Assembly (NCBI GenBank): GCA_903840415.1
Contig: CAIMFY010000094.1
Location: 1 to 64,000, forward strand
DNA: 64,000 nt
Source of the DNA: an uncultured Opitutia bacterium
GTDB taxonomy: Bacteria; Verrucomicrobiota; Verrucomicrobiia; Opitutales; Opitutaceae
Direction of reading: 5' to 3'
The notes below the pieces were generated by a model. The model was not told the DNA's origin. It did no database searches and saw only the letters and a program-made list of their open reading frames with translations. The position numbers and the translations under genes are program-made. This document shows positions 10,560 through 18,683 of the stretch, piece by piece. Each line of letters begins with the position of its first letter. The first letter of the stretch is position 1.

Positions 10560-11006
10560 TCACGCTGTCGCTCGCAAGCGCAGCGTGTGGCGTTCATCCC
10601 GCATAATGCCAAGATCGAGGTGCAGCGTCGTGGGCGGGAGCCATGCGGCGATGTTCTCGGGCCACTCGACCGCGAGGCAATAGGGCGTCGTGAGAAAATC
10701 TTCGAGCATCAGGGTGTCGAGTTGATCGGCTCGTTCGAGGCGATAGGCGTCGAGGTGGACGAGTGTCCGGTTGCCGCGGTGCAATGTAAAGATCGTGAAG
10801 GTCGGGCTCGTGACGGCGTCGGTGACTCCGAAGCCGCGGGCGAGGCCTTGCACGAACGTGGTTTTTCCGACGCCGAGATTGCCGTGGAGTGCGAGCGTCG
10901 TGTCGGGTGGCAGCGTGGCCGCGAATTCGACCGCGAGGGCTTGCGTTTCGACGGCCGAGGCGGTGGTCACGCCAGCGTGGAGCTTATCGTAGATGTTCAA
11001 AGCCAC
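10560..11006 (-). CDS. tsaE: tRNA threonylcarbamoyladenosine biosynthesis ATPase TsaE
   Basis: The protein has 148 residues from a GTG at 11006 (a TTG at 11000 is equally possible; there is no ATG). It has the Walker A loop [30 protein letters not shown], the Asp-bearing HLDAYRLE and [10 protein letters not shown], all typical of TsaE. With TsaB and TsaD it supports t6A modification at position 37 of ANN-decoding tRNAs. The start lies inside the 3' end of thiL (overlap about 23 bases), so translation is likely coupled. It is the last gene of the minus-strand pyr/thiL run. Confidence 0.9.
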   Translation of the reverse strand: MALNIYDKLHAGVTTASAVETQALAVEFAATLPPDTTLALHGNLGVGKTTFVQGLARGFGVTDAVTSPTFTIFTLHRGNRTLVHLDAYRLERADQLDTLMLEDFLTTPYCLAVEWPENIAAWLPPTTLHLDLGIMRDERHTLRLRATA

Positions 11007-11913
11007 GGAAGTCGGCGAGGTTAAGCGCATCGGCGGGCAGCGAGTCGGGGCGCACAAAACGACCGAGACACGAGAGTTTCGTGCGCGGGAATTTTTTCCG
11101 CCAGGCTCGGATAAACGCGGCGCGATCGGCGCGCGCGGCGAGCGCGAAGACGAGTTCGTAGTCTTCTCCGTCGGTGAGCGCGGCCCGCATATCGGCGCCG
11201 GCGCGCAGCGGTAAAGCGGCGCGGTCGAGCGCCGGAACTGCGCCGCGTGGTGCGAGGGCCCGGAGATCCTTGGCGAGGCCATCACTGACATCGAGCATCG
11301 CGCGGACGTCACACTGCCGGGCGAGCCACTGGCCTTCGGCGAGGCGAGGCGCGAAATTCCAGTGGTGGCCACTGCGGAGGCTGTTGCCGAGCGTGCCGGA
11401 GACGAAAATCCAATCGCCGAGTCGTGCGCCGGTGCGGGTTACGACGCGCGCCGGCGAACTCTCGCCGACGAGCGTGAGCGTCGCGACGATGCCGCCTTTG
11501 TGGTGAGCGATGTCGCCGCCGACGATCGGCACGCGGTAGCGGCGGCTGACGGCGGCGAGTCCACGGTAGAATTGCTCGAGCCACGCGAGTTTCACTCGTG
11601 AGTCGAGGGCGAGGGCGAGGACGGCGGCCCGCGGGCGGCCACCCATCGCGGCGATGTCGCTCAAGTTGCGTTTGAAGAGTTTTTCGCCAGCGGCACGCGG
11701 CGGCACGGTGTCGTTGAAGTGTTCGCCGTAGATGACCGGATCGACCGTGATGAGTTGCGCGGCACGGCCGGCAGGCACGACGGCGCAGTCGTCACCGATG
11801 CCGAAAGGGGCGCGGGGCGAGGCCGAACCGAGCCAGTGGCGAATCGCCGCGATGAGTTTTTCCTCACCGAGGGCGGAAACGGAGAGGCGGAGATTTTTCG
11901 TGAACGGATGCAC
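10984..11913 (-). CDS. thiL: thiamine-monophosphate kinase
   Basis: The protein has 309 residues from a GTG at 11913. The frame continues upstream into the CPBP gene, so this is the first start that avoids a long overlap. ThiL phosphorylates thiamine monophosphate to the active cofactor thiamine diphosphate. Motifs: [13 protein letters not shown] (Mg/ATP site), [56 protein letters not shown] and [13 protein letters not shown]. It follows the CPBP gene by five bases and overlaps tsaE. No other thiamine genes are nearby, so it seems to be a lone member of that pathway placed in a housekeeping operon. Confidence 0.93.
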   Translation of the reverse strand: MHPFTKNLRLSVSALGEEKLIAAIRHWLGSASPRAPFGIGDDCAVVPAGRAAQLITVDPVIYGEHFNDTVPPRAAGEKLFKRNLSDIAAMGGRPRAAVLALALDSRVKLAWLEQFYRGLAAVSRRYRVPIVGGDIAHHKGGIVATLTLVGESSPARVVTRTGARLGDWIFVSGTLGNSLRSGHHWNFAPRLAEGQWLARQCDVRAMLDVSDGLAKDLRALAPRGAVPALDRAALPLRAGADMRAALTDGEDYELVFALAARADRAAFIRAWRKKFPRTKLSCLGRFVRPDSLPADALNLADFRGFEHLR

Positions 11914-11918
11914 CGGGA

Positions 11919-12743
11919 TCAGTTCGCCGCGCTTGGATCGATGAGGACGAGGGCGACGGTGTGGGCGTTGAAGAGGCCGTGGGCAATCATCGCGGTGCCA
12001 ATGCGGCCGGTGCGCTCGTAGGCGAGGGAGAACACAATGCCGAGGGCGGCGAGCGGCGCAAACGTGGCGAGGTTCTGATGGAGGGCAGCAAACAAGCACG
12101 CGGGGAGCAGCAGCGCGGCCCAGCGCGGCATCCGGGTCCGCGCGTAGCGGAAAAATCCGGCGCGAAAAATCAACTCCTCGGCGATTGGGGCGGTGACGGT
12201 AGCGAGCCCGATCATGCCGGCGAGAAGCGCGGGTGACTCGGCATTGGCCAGCCGGCCAATCATGTCCTGGCGGTCAATGGGCAGTCCGCAGTGCTCCAGA
12301 AGAAACTCCCAGACCAGTCCGACGAGCACCACCACGGGCATCGCTGCGAGAAACGTCATGACGCCCGAGAACAGGGCTTGAGCGGGTGCCCACGCTCGAA
12401 TGGTTTCACCACGGCGGAGGCCAAACCAGAAAAACGCGATGCCGCCGAGCATGCCGAATTCGAGCGCGGCGTTGGCGAAAATCAATTTGCCGTCCTCACT
12501 CAACGCGAGCGGCTTGAAGAGCATCGCCGCGAGCAGTTGACCGAGAATTCCGCCACAGATGATCACCCACAGGAAAAGGAAAAAGTCGCTGAGCGGGGCG
12601 TCCCAAGTCGCAAGCGCGGAGGGAGTCGCGGCTCGGCGGGCGCGCGCCGCCGGACTCAGCACCAGTTGCCAAATCAAGACAAGTCCCGCGAACACGAGGC
12701 CGAGTTCGATCCCATTGGCGATGATGGCGGTGCGCGGAGGCAT
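11919..12743 (-). CDS. CPBP family intramembrane glutamic endopeptidase
   Basis: The protein has 274 residues and several membrane spans; the first is GIELGLVFAGLVLIWQLVL. The CPBP (type II CAAX protease/Abi) motifs are present: EELIFRAGFFRYAR with the paired Glu, then LFAALHQNLATFAPL and MIAHGLFNAH with His. Bacterial members cleave within or near the membrane and their substrates are mostly unknown. It sits between pyrC (49 bases upstream) and thiL (5 bases downstream), so it is transcribed with them, but nothing links it to either pathway. Confidence 0.88.
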   Translation of the reverse strand: MPPRTAIIANGIELGLVFAGLVLIWQLVLSPAARARRAATPSALATWDAPLSDFFLFLWVIICGGILGQLLAAMLFKPLALSEDGKLIFANAALEFGMLGGIAFFWFGLRRGETIRAWAPAQALFSGVMTFLAAMPVVVLVGLVWEFLLEHCGLPIDRQDMIGRLANAESPALLAGMIGLATVTAPIAEELIFRAGFFRYARTRMPRWAALLLPACLFAALHQNLATFAPLAALGIVFSLAYERTGRIGTAMIAHGLFNAHTVALVLIDPSAAN

Positions 12744-12792
12744 GGCCGTCGAGTGCGGACGAAAATCACGCTGCGCGCAATGCCGCGCCGAT

Positions 12793-14088
12793 TCAGTCGG
12801 CGATTATTTTCCCGCCGTCGAACACCACCCGGCCATCAACGATGGTCGTCTTCGCGCGCCCAGTAAGAATCTGACCGCTCCACGGCGAATTGCGCGATTT
12901 GCTGAAGCCGGTGCGCGCGTCGTAGCGCCATTTCTCGCTGGGATCGAAGAGGCACACGTCGGCGGCGGCGCCGGGCGCGAGCGTGCCGGCGGGAAGACCG
13001 AGAATGCGCGCCGGCTGGCGCGTCATGAGATCGACGACGTGGGCGAGTTTGAATTTGTTTTGGCGGACCAGCACGCCGAGCGAGACGGCCAGCGAAGTCT
13101 CGAGCCCGAGAATGCCGTTAGGCGCGAAGTCGAACTCCTTGTCCTTCTCGTAGTCGGTGTGCGGCGCATGATCGGTGCTGATGCAGTCGAGGGTGCCGTC
13201 GCGCAGGCCGCGGATGATTTCCTTGCGGTCGGCCTCGGTGCGGAGCGGCGGGTTCATCTTGAAATTCGTGTCGTAGCCGGCGAGCAGCGCATCGGTGAGC
13301 GCGATGTGGTGCGGGGTGGCTTCGGCGGTGATGCGGATGCCGCGTCGTTTCGCGCGGCGGATGATCTGGACCGAGTAGGCCGAGGAGATGTGCTGAAGGT
13401 GGATGTGCGCGCCGGTGTAGGCCGACAGGATGACGTTGCGCGAGACGATGAGATCCTCGGCGCCGTGGGGCCAGCCACGCAGGCCCAGCCGCGTGGACAT
13501 GATGCCCTCGTTCATCACGGCGCCCTGCGTCATCGATGCATCCTGGCAGTGGTCCATGATCGGAAGATTGAACATCTTCGCATATTCGAGCGCGCGGCGC
13601 ATGAGCTCGTTCGATTGCACGCAGTCGCCGTCGTCGGTAATCGCGACAACCCCGGCACGCTTGAGCGAGCCGATGGGAGCGAGCGCATGGCCTTTCATGC
13701 CTACGGTGATGCAGCCGGTCGGGAGAACTTTCACGACGGCATCGCGCTCGACGGCGTCCTTGATGAACTGGATCGTGCCGGCGTTGTCGGCGGGCGGCGA
13801 GGTGTTCGGCATGCAGACCACCGTCGTGAATCCGCCAGCGGCGGCACAATGCGAGCCGGTGGCGATCGTTTCCTTGTGAGTCTGGCCGGGCTCGCGGAAG
13901 TGGACGTGGATATCGACGAGGCCGGGGCAGGCGACGAGGCCGGTGGCGTCGATCTTCTTCGCGCGCTTTTTGGCGGCGGCGGAGAGCGATGTTACGAATT
14001 TGCCGTCAACGATAAAGACGTCGCCGCGCCGATCGCGTTTGGCGGCGGGGTCGATGACGCGGGCGTTTTTGATCCAGAGGGTGGGCAT
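12793..14088 (-). CDS. pyrC: dihydroorotase
   Basis: The protein has 431 residues. It closes carbamoyl-aspartate to dihydroorotate in pyrimidine synthesis. The metal-binding motif DIHVHFREPGQTHKE (H61, H63) and GGFTTVVCMPNTSP place it in the class I (PyrC/AllB-like) amidohydrolases. MDHCQD, AEATPHH and STDHAPHTDYEK carry further His and Asp ligands. NGILGLET and the terminal DGRVVFDGG are also typical. The complete metal set suggests an active enzyme rather than a structural pseudo-dihydroorotase. It follows pyrB by 12 bases. Confidence 0.95.
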   Translation of the reverse strand: MPTLWIKNARVIDPAAKRDRRGDVFIVDGKFVTSLSAAAKKRAKKIDATGLVACPGLVDIHVHFREPGQTHKETIATGSHCAAAGGFTTVVCMPNTSPPADNAGTIQFIKDAVERDAVVKVLPTGCITVGMKGHALAPIGSLKRAGVVAITDDGDCVQSNELMRRALEYAKMFNLPIMDHCQDASMTQGAVMNEGIMSTRLGLRGWPHGAEDLIVSRNVILSAYTGAHIHLQHISSAYSVQIIRRAKRRGIRITAEATPHHIALTDALLAGYDTNFKMNPPLRTEADRKEIIRGLRDGTLDCISTDHAPHTDYEKDKEFDFAPNGILGLETSLAVSLGVLVRQNKFKLAHVVDLMTRQPARILGLPAGTLAPGAAADVCLFDPSEKWRYDARTGFSKSRNSPWSGQILTGRAKTTIVDGRVVFDGGKIIAD

Positions 14089-14100
14089 GGCGAGGAAGGA

Positions 14101-15054
14101 TCAGACGGGGTCGGCGCCGGACCAAATGGCGTCGGGAGAGCCACCCGAGCAGAGGTAAAGCACCGCCATGCGGACCGCGATGCCGTTGGTGACTTGTTCG
14201 AGGATCACACTCCGCTCGCCGTCGGCGAGTTCGCTGTCGATCTCGACGCCGCGGTTGATCGGGCCGGGGTGCATGATGATGGCTTTCGGGTTCAGCCACG
14301 AGGCGCGCGTTTTGTTGAGACCGAACATGCTCGTATATTCTCCGAGCGACGGGAAATGACTGGCGCCCTGTCGCTCGTGTTGGATGCGGAGCAGCATGAC
14401 AACTTCGGCATCAGCGAGCGCGCCGCGCAAATCGTGCGACACGCTGGCACCGAGCGCGGTAAACCACTCGGGCACGAGCGTGCTTGGACCGACCAGCGTG
14501 ACGGCGGCGCCCATTTTCACGAGGGCGTGGACGTTCGAGCGGGCGACGCGACTGAACAAAATGTCGCCGAGGATCACCACCTTGCGGCCGCGCAGCGAGC
14601 CGAGGTGTTCGATCATCGTAAACGTGTCGAGCAGGCCCTGCGTCGGATGTTCGTGGGCGCCATCGCCGGCGTTGATTACGGGGATGTTGAGCACGCGGCT
14701 GAGGTAGAGCGGCGAACCGGAACAGGCGTGGCGCAGCACGATCATGTCGGCATGGAGTGCCTCAATGTTTTGCGCGGTGTCGCGGAGGGTCTCGCCTTTC
14801 GTCGTGGAGGAACTGGCGGCGTCGAATGTGATGACCTCGGCGCTGAGGAACTTGGCCGCCATGTCGAACGAGAGCCGGGTGCGCGTGCTAGGTTCGAGGA
14901 AGAGGTTGACGATCGTTTTGCCGCGGAGGGCCGGGACACGTTTCACGCGCCGGCCGAGGACTTTCTTGAACGCGGCGGCGGTCGCATGCACCTGCTGGAT
15001 TTCGGCCAGCGAGAGTTCTTCGAGCGTGAGAAGGTGTTGGCGGTGCCAGGGCAT
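14101..15054 (-). CDS. pyrB: aspartate carbamoyltransferase catalytic subunit
   Basis: The protein has 317 residues, the usual catalytic-chain length. It condenses carbamoyl phosphate with aspartate, the committed step of pyrimidine synthesis. The carbamoyl phosphate loop FLEPSTRTRLSF (from residue 52), SSTTKGETLRDTA, VLRHACSG, the HEHPTQGLLDTFT motif and MHPGPINRGVEI are intact. No pyrI regulatory subunit gene is next to it, as in PyrR-regulated organisms. The ATG overlaps the pyrR stop by one base. Confidence 0.96.
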   Translation of the reverse strand: MPWHRQHLLTLEELSLAEIQQVHATAAAFKKVLGRRVKRVPALRGKTIVNLFLEPSTRTRLSFDMAAKFLSAEVITFDAASSSTTKGETLRDTAQNIEALHADMIVLRHACSGSPLYLSRVLNIPVINAGDGAHEHPTQGLLDTFTMIEHLGSLRGRKVVILGDILFSRVARSNVHALVKMGAAVTLVGPSTLVPEWFTALGASVSHDLRGALADAEVVMLLRIQHERQGASHFPSLGEYTSMFGLNKTRASWLNPKAIIMHPGPINRGVEIDSELADGERSVILEQVTNGIAVRMAVLYLCSGGSPDAIWSGADPV

Positions 15055-15644
15055 CAGGAAAGTTTCGATTTTGGATTGGCGATTTTGGATTGAGCAGAAC
15101 CGGCGGCGCTGATGCGAATGGCGTCGCGCTGCGGGTGAGCGGCATCGAGCGTCACAATAACCTTTTCGCCAGCATCGGCGGAGACGGCGAGGCCACAGTA
15201 GTCCGGGGCGAACGGCAACCGTCGGCCGCCGCGATCCACCAGGATGGCCAGTTCCACTTTCGCCGGGCGGCCGTGATCAAAGAGTTCGTCGAGGCCGGCC
15301 TTGACGGTGCGACCGGAAAAAAGCACGTCGTCAACGAGGATGACGGCGGCGCCGTCGATGTCGGCGGGGATGTGAGTCGGAGAAAATTCCTTCGGAATCG
15401 GGTGATGGCCGATGTCGTCGCGATGAAAGGAAATGTCGAGCGTGCCGGCGCGGGGGGCGAGCGTGGGCGCAAGCTGGCCGATGCGAGCGGCGAGCCGGCG
15501 GGCGAGCTCGATGCCACCGTTAGCAATTCCGAGGAGAACGAGCGTTTTCTTGCCGGCGTGTCGGGCAGAAATGGCCGTGGCCAGCCGCTCGATCGCGGCG
15601 TGAATCTCCCCCGAGCCGATGGTCTTCGGAATGGCCACGAGCAA
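15054..15644 (-). CDS. pyrR: bifunctional pyr operon regulator / uracil phosphoribosyltransferase PyrR
   Basis: The protein has 196 residues from a TTG at 15644 (GTG at 15638 is an alternative). The PRPP-binding loop VILVDDVLFSGRTVKAGLDE and LVDRGGRRLPFAPDYCG mark the PyrR branch of phosphoribosyltransferases. In other bacteria PyrR binds pyr mRNA when UMP is high and also has weak UPRTase activity. Here it heads pyrR-pyrB-pyrC, so it probably regulates the operon, although I found no clear PyrR-binding RNA loop in the 94-base upstream region. The last 15 or so residues (GSAQSKIANPKSKLS) extend beyond the usual end and are encoded by an AT-rich repeat shared with two other genes. Confidence 0.93.
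   Translation of the reverse strand: MLVAIPKTIGSGEIHAAIERLATAISARHAGKKTLVLLGIANGGIELARRLAARIGQLAPTLAPRAGTLDISFHRDDIGHHPIPKEFSPTHIPADIDGAAVILVDDVLFSGRTVKAGLDELFDHGRPAKVELAILVDRGGRRLPFAPDYCGLAVSADAGEKVIVTLDAAHPQRDAIRISAAGSAQSKIANPKSKLS
15065..15094 (-). repeat. AT-rich NPKS element in the 3' end of pyrR
   Basis: On the minus strand two copies of AATCCAAAATCG lie in tandem and encode SKIANPKSK. The same core occurs at 34751-34787 and 39858-39896, also read as protein. It is clearly poorer in GC than its surroundings. Confidence 0.75.
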
Positions 15645-15675
15645 CGATTGAGGCGGGTCGCGCGATGAGAGGGAA

Positions 15676-15693
15676 GGATTTTCTGGAAAATCC
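15676..15693. promoter_or_regulatory. perfect 18-bp palindrome in the pyrR / GntR divergent region
   Basis: GGATTTTC and GAAAATCC are perfect inverted repeats with a TG spacer. The site lies 32 bases upstream of the pyrR start and 46 bases from the GntR ATG. A dimeric regulator site is the simplest reading. The RNA hairpin would be weak because the stem is AT rich. Confidence 0.5.
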
Positions 15694-15719
15694 GAAAATA
15701 GCTTGCTGTCCTAACCGTC

Positions 15720-15732
15720 CTAGTGCAACTAG
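15720..15732. promoter_or_regulatory. candidate GntR operator just before the regulator's ATG
   Basis: CTAGT and ACTAG are perfect inverted arms around a GCA centre, ending 6 bases before the ATG at 15739. It occupies the place where a Shine-Dalgarno sequence would be, and none is visible. A TTGCTG at 15703-15708 could be a -35 box. Autoregulation by the YtrA-type protein is inferred. Confidence 0.45.
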
Positions 15733-15738
15733 CACAGT

Positions 15739-16122
15739 ATGCTTCCCTTCGCGATCGAACTTAGAGCCGGCCTGCCGGTGGCGGAGCAAATCGTGTTTGC
15801 GGTGAAGAAGGCGGTCGTCGGCGGGCAGCTCCGGCCGGGCGACAAGTTTCCCTCAGTGCGGGTGCTGAGCCAGGAATTGCGCATCAACCCGAACACCGCG
15901 CACAAGGTCATCGCTGCGCTTGTCGCCGCGGGCGTGCTGGTGACGACTCCGGCGATTGGGAGCATCGTCGCGGAACGCGCCATGGGTGGACGGCAGGAGA
16001 AAGCCGAATTGCTCGGCGACGAACTGGAACGGGTTGTCGTCGAAGCGAAGAAACTCGGGCTGAGCCTGGCGGAGGTGCAGGCCGGACTCACGGCGCACTG
16101 GAAAAAACTCGGCGGCAAGTGA
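15739..16122 (+). CDS. GntR family transcriptional regulator, YtrA subfamily
   Basis: The protein has 127 residues. The winged helix-turn-helix fills residues 10-75 (PVAEQIVFAVKKAVVGGQL, then LRPGDKFPSVRVLSQELRIN and HKVIAALVAAGVLV). Only a short helical tail follows (LGLSLAEVQAGLTAHWKKL), with no ligand-binding domain, which defines the YtrA type. Such regulators usually repress a neighbouring ABC transporter operon and respond to membrane or cell-wall stress. That fits the ATPase gene starting 24 bases downstream. A palindrome immediately upstream may be its own operator. Confidence 0.9.
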   Translation: MLPFAIELRAGLPVAEQIVFAVKKAVVGGQLRPGDKFPSVRVLSQELRINPNTAHKVIAALVAAGVLVTTPAIGSIVAERAMGGRQEKAELLGDELERVVVEAKKLGLSLAEVQAGLTAHWKKLGGK

Positions 16123-16146
16123 AAGAGAAAAATTTCTACCGACCCC

Positions 16147-17061
16147 ATGAACATCATCGAAACAAAAAATCTCACGCGACGCTACGGTCGCACCGAGGCG
16201 GTGCACGGGCTCGATCTGGCGGTGCCGACGGGCAGCGTGTTTGCCCTGCTCGGGCCGAATGGCGCGGGCAAGACCACGACGCTCAAGATGCTGATGAACC
16301 TCCTCGAGCCGACTGCCGGCGAGGCGCGGGTGCTGGGGGTCGATTCCCGAAAACTCGGGGAGCGCGAGCGCCGGCTGATTGGTTATGTGTCGGAGAATCA
16401 GCAGCTGCCGTTGTGGATGACGGTGCGGCAGCTGCTCGACTACTGCCGGCCGTTTTACCCGACGTGGGATCGGGAACTAGAGCAGACGCTGCTCGGGCGG
16501 TTCGCGCTGCCGGAGGCGCGGAAGCTCGCTCACCTTTCGCGCGGGATGCTGATGAAGGCGGCATTGCTCGCGTCGCTCGCCTACCGGCCGAAGTTGCTCG
16601 TGCTCGATGAGCCGTTCAGCGGGCTCGATCCGCTCGTCCGCGACGAATTCATTAAAGGTGTCCTCGAAGTTTCGGAGCAGGGCGACTGGACGGTGGTCGT
16701 ATCATCGCACGATATCGACGAAGTCGAGCGGCTTGCCGATCATGTGGCGATGTTGGAGGAAGGGCGACTGCGTTTGAGCGAACCGACCGAGGAATTGCAG
16801 GCGCGATTCCGGCGGGTGGAGGTGGCGCTGGGCGAAAGCGCGGCGCAGCTTGATGGGGTGCCGTCAGGCTGGCTGGAGGTGGAGCGGGCCGGGAGAAACG
16901 TGAGGTTCGTGGACAGCCAATACGAGCGGGAGGCGACGGAGCAGGCCTGCCGGGAGCGCTTCGCCGACGCGACGGTGACGGCGCAACCGATGTCGTTGCG
17001 GGAAATTTTCCTTACGATGGCGCGAGTGCAACGCGCGGAGAGGAAGGAGGCGGCCTCGTGA
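16147..17061 (+). CDS. ABC transporter ATP-binding protein (YtrB-like exporter type)
   Basis: The protein has 304 residues. It has Walker A LLGPNGAGKTTTLKML, the Q-loop region GYVSENQQLPLWMT, the signature LSRGMLMKAAL in place of LSGGQ, Walker B LLVLDEPFSGLDPL and the switch His in VVSSHDIDEVERL. A C-terminal domain of about 80 residues follows. The divergent signature is common among exporters of the YtrB/CcmA type. It drives the two permeases encoded next and overlaps the first by GTGA. Confidence 0.92.
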   Translation: MNIIETKNLTRRYGRTEAVHGLDLAVPTGSVFALLGPNGAGKTTTLKMLMNLLEPTAGEARVLGVDSRKLGERERRLIGYVSENQQLPLWMTVRQLLDYCRPFYPTWDRELEQTLLGRFALPEARKLAHLSRGMLMKAALLASLAYRPKLLVLDEPFSGLDPLVRDEFIKGVLEVSEQGDWTVVVSSHDIDEVERLADHVAMLEEGRLRLSEPTEELQARFRRVEVALGESAAQLDGVPSGWLEVERAGRNVRFVDSQYEREATEQACRERFADATVTAQPMSLREIFLTMARVQRAERKEAAS

Positions 17062-18683
17062 ATCTGACGTGGCACATCGTCAAAAAAGATCTCCGGCGCA
17101 TGGCGTGGCCGGTGAGTGGATGGCTGGCGTTTGTTGCCGCGGCTTTGGTCTGGCTGGGAGCAATGCACATGCCTGAAGACAGTGTCCGTGCGGGCGATTT
17201 CTATAATTGGATCAACGGCTTGGGTGGACTCAAGACGTGGGCGGTCATCATGCAGGTGGTGACGGCGGCGCTGCTGGCGGCGCACCTGATGCTGGAGGAT
17301 GCCACCGTGGGCACGATGGGATTTTGGCTGACGCGACCGATCGCGCGCGGCCGGATGCTGGCGGCAAAATTGATGGCGGGCGGTCTGCTGCTCGTGGTGG
17401 CGCCGGTGATCGCGCTGACGCCGGTATGGCTGGCGAACGGATTTTCGCTCGGTGAAACAGCGATGGCGGCGGGCGAGTTCGCGGCGTGGCAGATTGCGCT
17501 GGTGGTGCTGGCGTTTGCGGTGGCATCGCTCACGAAGAATCTCGCGCAGTTCTTCTTCGCGGCGACGGGCATGGCGGTGGCGTTCGCCATGGTGGTTTCC
17601 ATCGCGAGTCTCGCATGGCAGCTGCCCTTCCAAGATTCTGATTTGTTGCGATCGCGGCAGATGCTGACGCTGTTTGCGCCAGTGCCGTTCATGCTGGCGG
17701 TGTTGGGTTGGCAGGTTTTCACGCGTCGCACGAAAGCTGGGTGGATCGCGGTCGGGGTGGGTCTGCTGGCGCTGCTCGCAGTCGGTGTCGCGTGGCCGTG
17801 GGACGTGACAGCAAACTGGCCGCGAGCGCGGGCGAGAATGCGTGCGACGGCGGTGGGCCTCGATGATTTGGCGGCGCGGATCGCGGTGAAAAAGATCGTG
17901 ACGCCGTTCGATCGCGCGCTGCCGCAAGCGGTGTTTGTGACGGTGAAGGGAGGGCCGATTGGCGAAGGATTTTTTGCGCCGGAGTCAGACAGCATCACGC
18001 TGCGTCTGGCAGATAAGCGCCGCATTCAACTCACGCTCTCGCCCGGCGGTCTCTGGGGCGAGGACGCTGCCATGCGCATCGCCGGTCTCAAGCGCGACGC
18101 CGATCCGGTTGAGTGGGGCATGGCGGGTCGGGTCTACGGTGTGCACGACTGGTCGGCGATGCGGGAGGCGCTGCAGGTATCGGGCATGCTGCAGTTCGCG
18201 TTTATGCACGGCCGGGTGGTGGCGGAGTTGCCGCTGCAGCCGGGGGCGCAGGCGCGCAGCGGATCGAGCACGATTCGGATCGTGGGGTTGGGCGGGAGCG
18301 AAGGGCTCAGCGAAACCTGCGTGGTCGTGGAAGAGCGCGACTCGGTTTTCATAGGCGATGTCGGCCAAAATGAGGGCCGCATGGTGAGGCAGAACGATCA
18401 TTCGCGGCGCGACTGCTACTTCCTCGTGAACCGCGCGCTCGGCGTGGCGAAATGCCTGCACATCGTCGAAAGCGGATCGGCGAACATGGCGTCGTTGCTC
18501 GTGAGCGTGCGGCAACTTTATTTTTCGTTCCCAGAACGCGTCGTGAATGGAAAACGCGAAGAGTTGGCCGGCTGGCGCGAAGGCGCGGTGTTGATCAAGG
18601 TGCGCTTCGAACTGGACAGCCGAACTTTCAGCCGGCTGACGACGGAGCGCGTTCCGCTCGAACTAGAGGAGGAAAAGAAATGA
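17058..18683 (+). CDS. ABC transporter permease with large C-terminal soluble domain (1)
   Basis: The protein has 541 residues, starting at the GTG 17058 that overlaps the ATPase stop. About the first 265 residues hold seven or so membrane spans (for example VSGWLAFVAAALVWLGAM, GGLLLVVAPVIALTPVWLA and WIAVGVGLLALLAVGVAW). FWLTRPIARGRMLAAKL is the cytoplasmic loop typical of ABC-2 type exporters. The remaining 275 residues form a soluble domain without spans, probably outside the membrane. It overlaps the next permease by ATGA, and both share the WxTRPI motif, so the two likely form a heterodimer. The exported substrate is unknown. Confidence 0.85.
   Translation: MNLTWHIVKKDLRRMAWPVSGWLAFVAAALVWLGAMHMPEDSVRAGDFYNWINGLGGLKTWAVIMQVVTAALLAAHLMLEDATVGTMGFWLTRPIARGRMLAAKLMAGGLLLVVAPVIALTPVWLANGFSLGETAMAAGEFAAWQIALVVLAFAVASLTKNLAQFFFAATGMAVAFAMVVSIASLAWQLPFQDSDLLRSRQMLTLFAPVPFMLAVLGWQVFTRRTKAGWIAVGVGLLALLAVGVAWPWDVTANWPRARARMRATAVGLDDLAARIAVKKIVTPFDRALPQAVFVTVKGGPIGEGFFAPESDSITLRLADKRRIQLTLSPGGLWGEDAAMRIAGLKRDADPVEWGMAGRVYGVHDWSAMREALQVSGMLQFAFMHGRVVAELPLQPGAQARSGSSTIRIVGLGGSEGLSETCVVVEERDSVFIGDVGQNEGRMVRQNDHSRRDCYFLVNRALGVAKCLHIVESGSANMASLLVSVRQLYFSFPERVVNGKREELAGWREGAVLIKVRFELDSRTFSRLTTERVPLELEEEKK

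Noticed and set aside
12559-15093. 844-codon plus-strand frame opposite pyrC and pyrB
   Set aside because: It is antisense to two certain enzymes with full catalytic motifs; its Arg/Gly/Asp-rich sequence is what antisense GC-rich codons produce.
15054-15738. A PyrR-type RNA attenuator upstream of pyrR
   Set aside because: The leader is under 100 bases and shows no terminator/antiterminator pair or convincing PyrR-binding loop.
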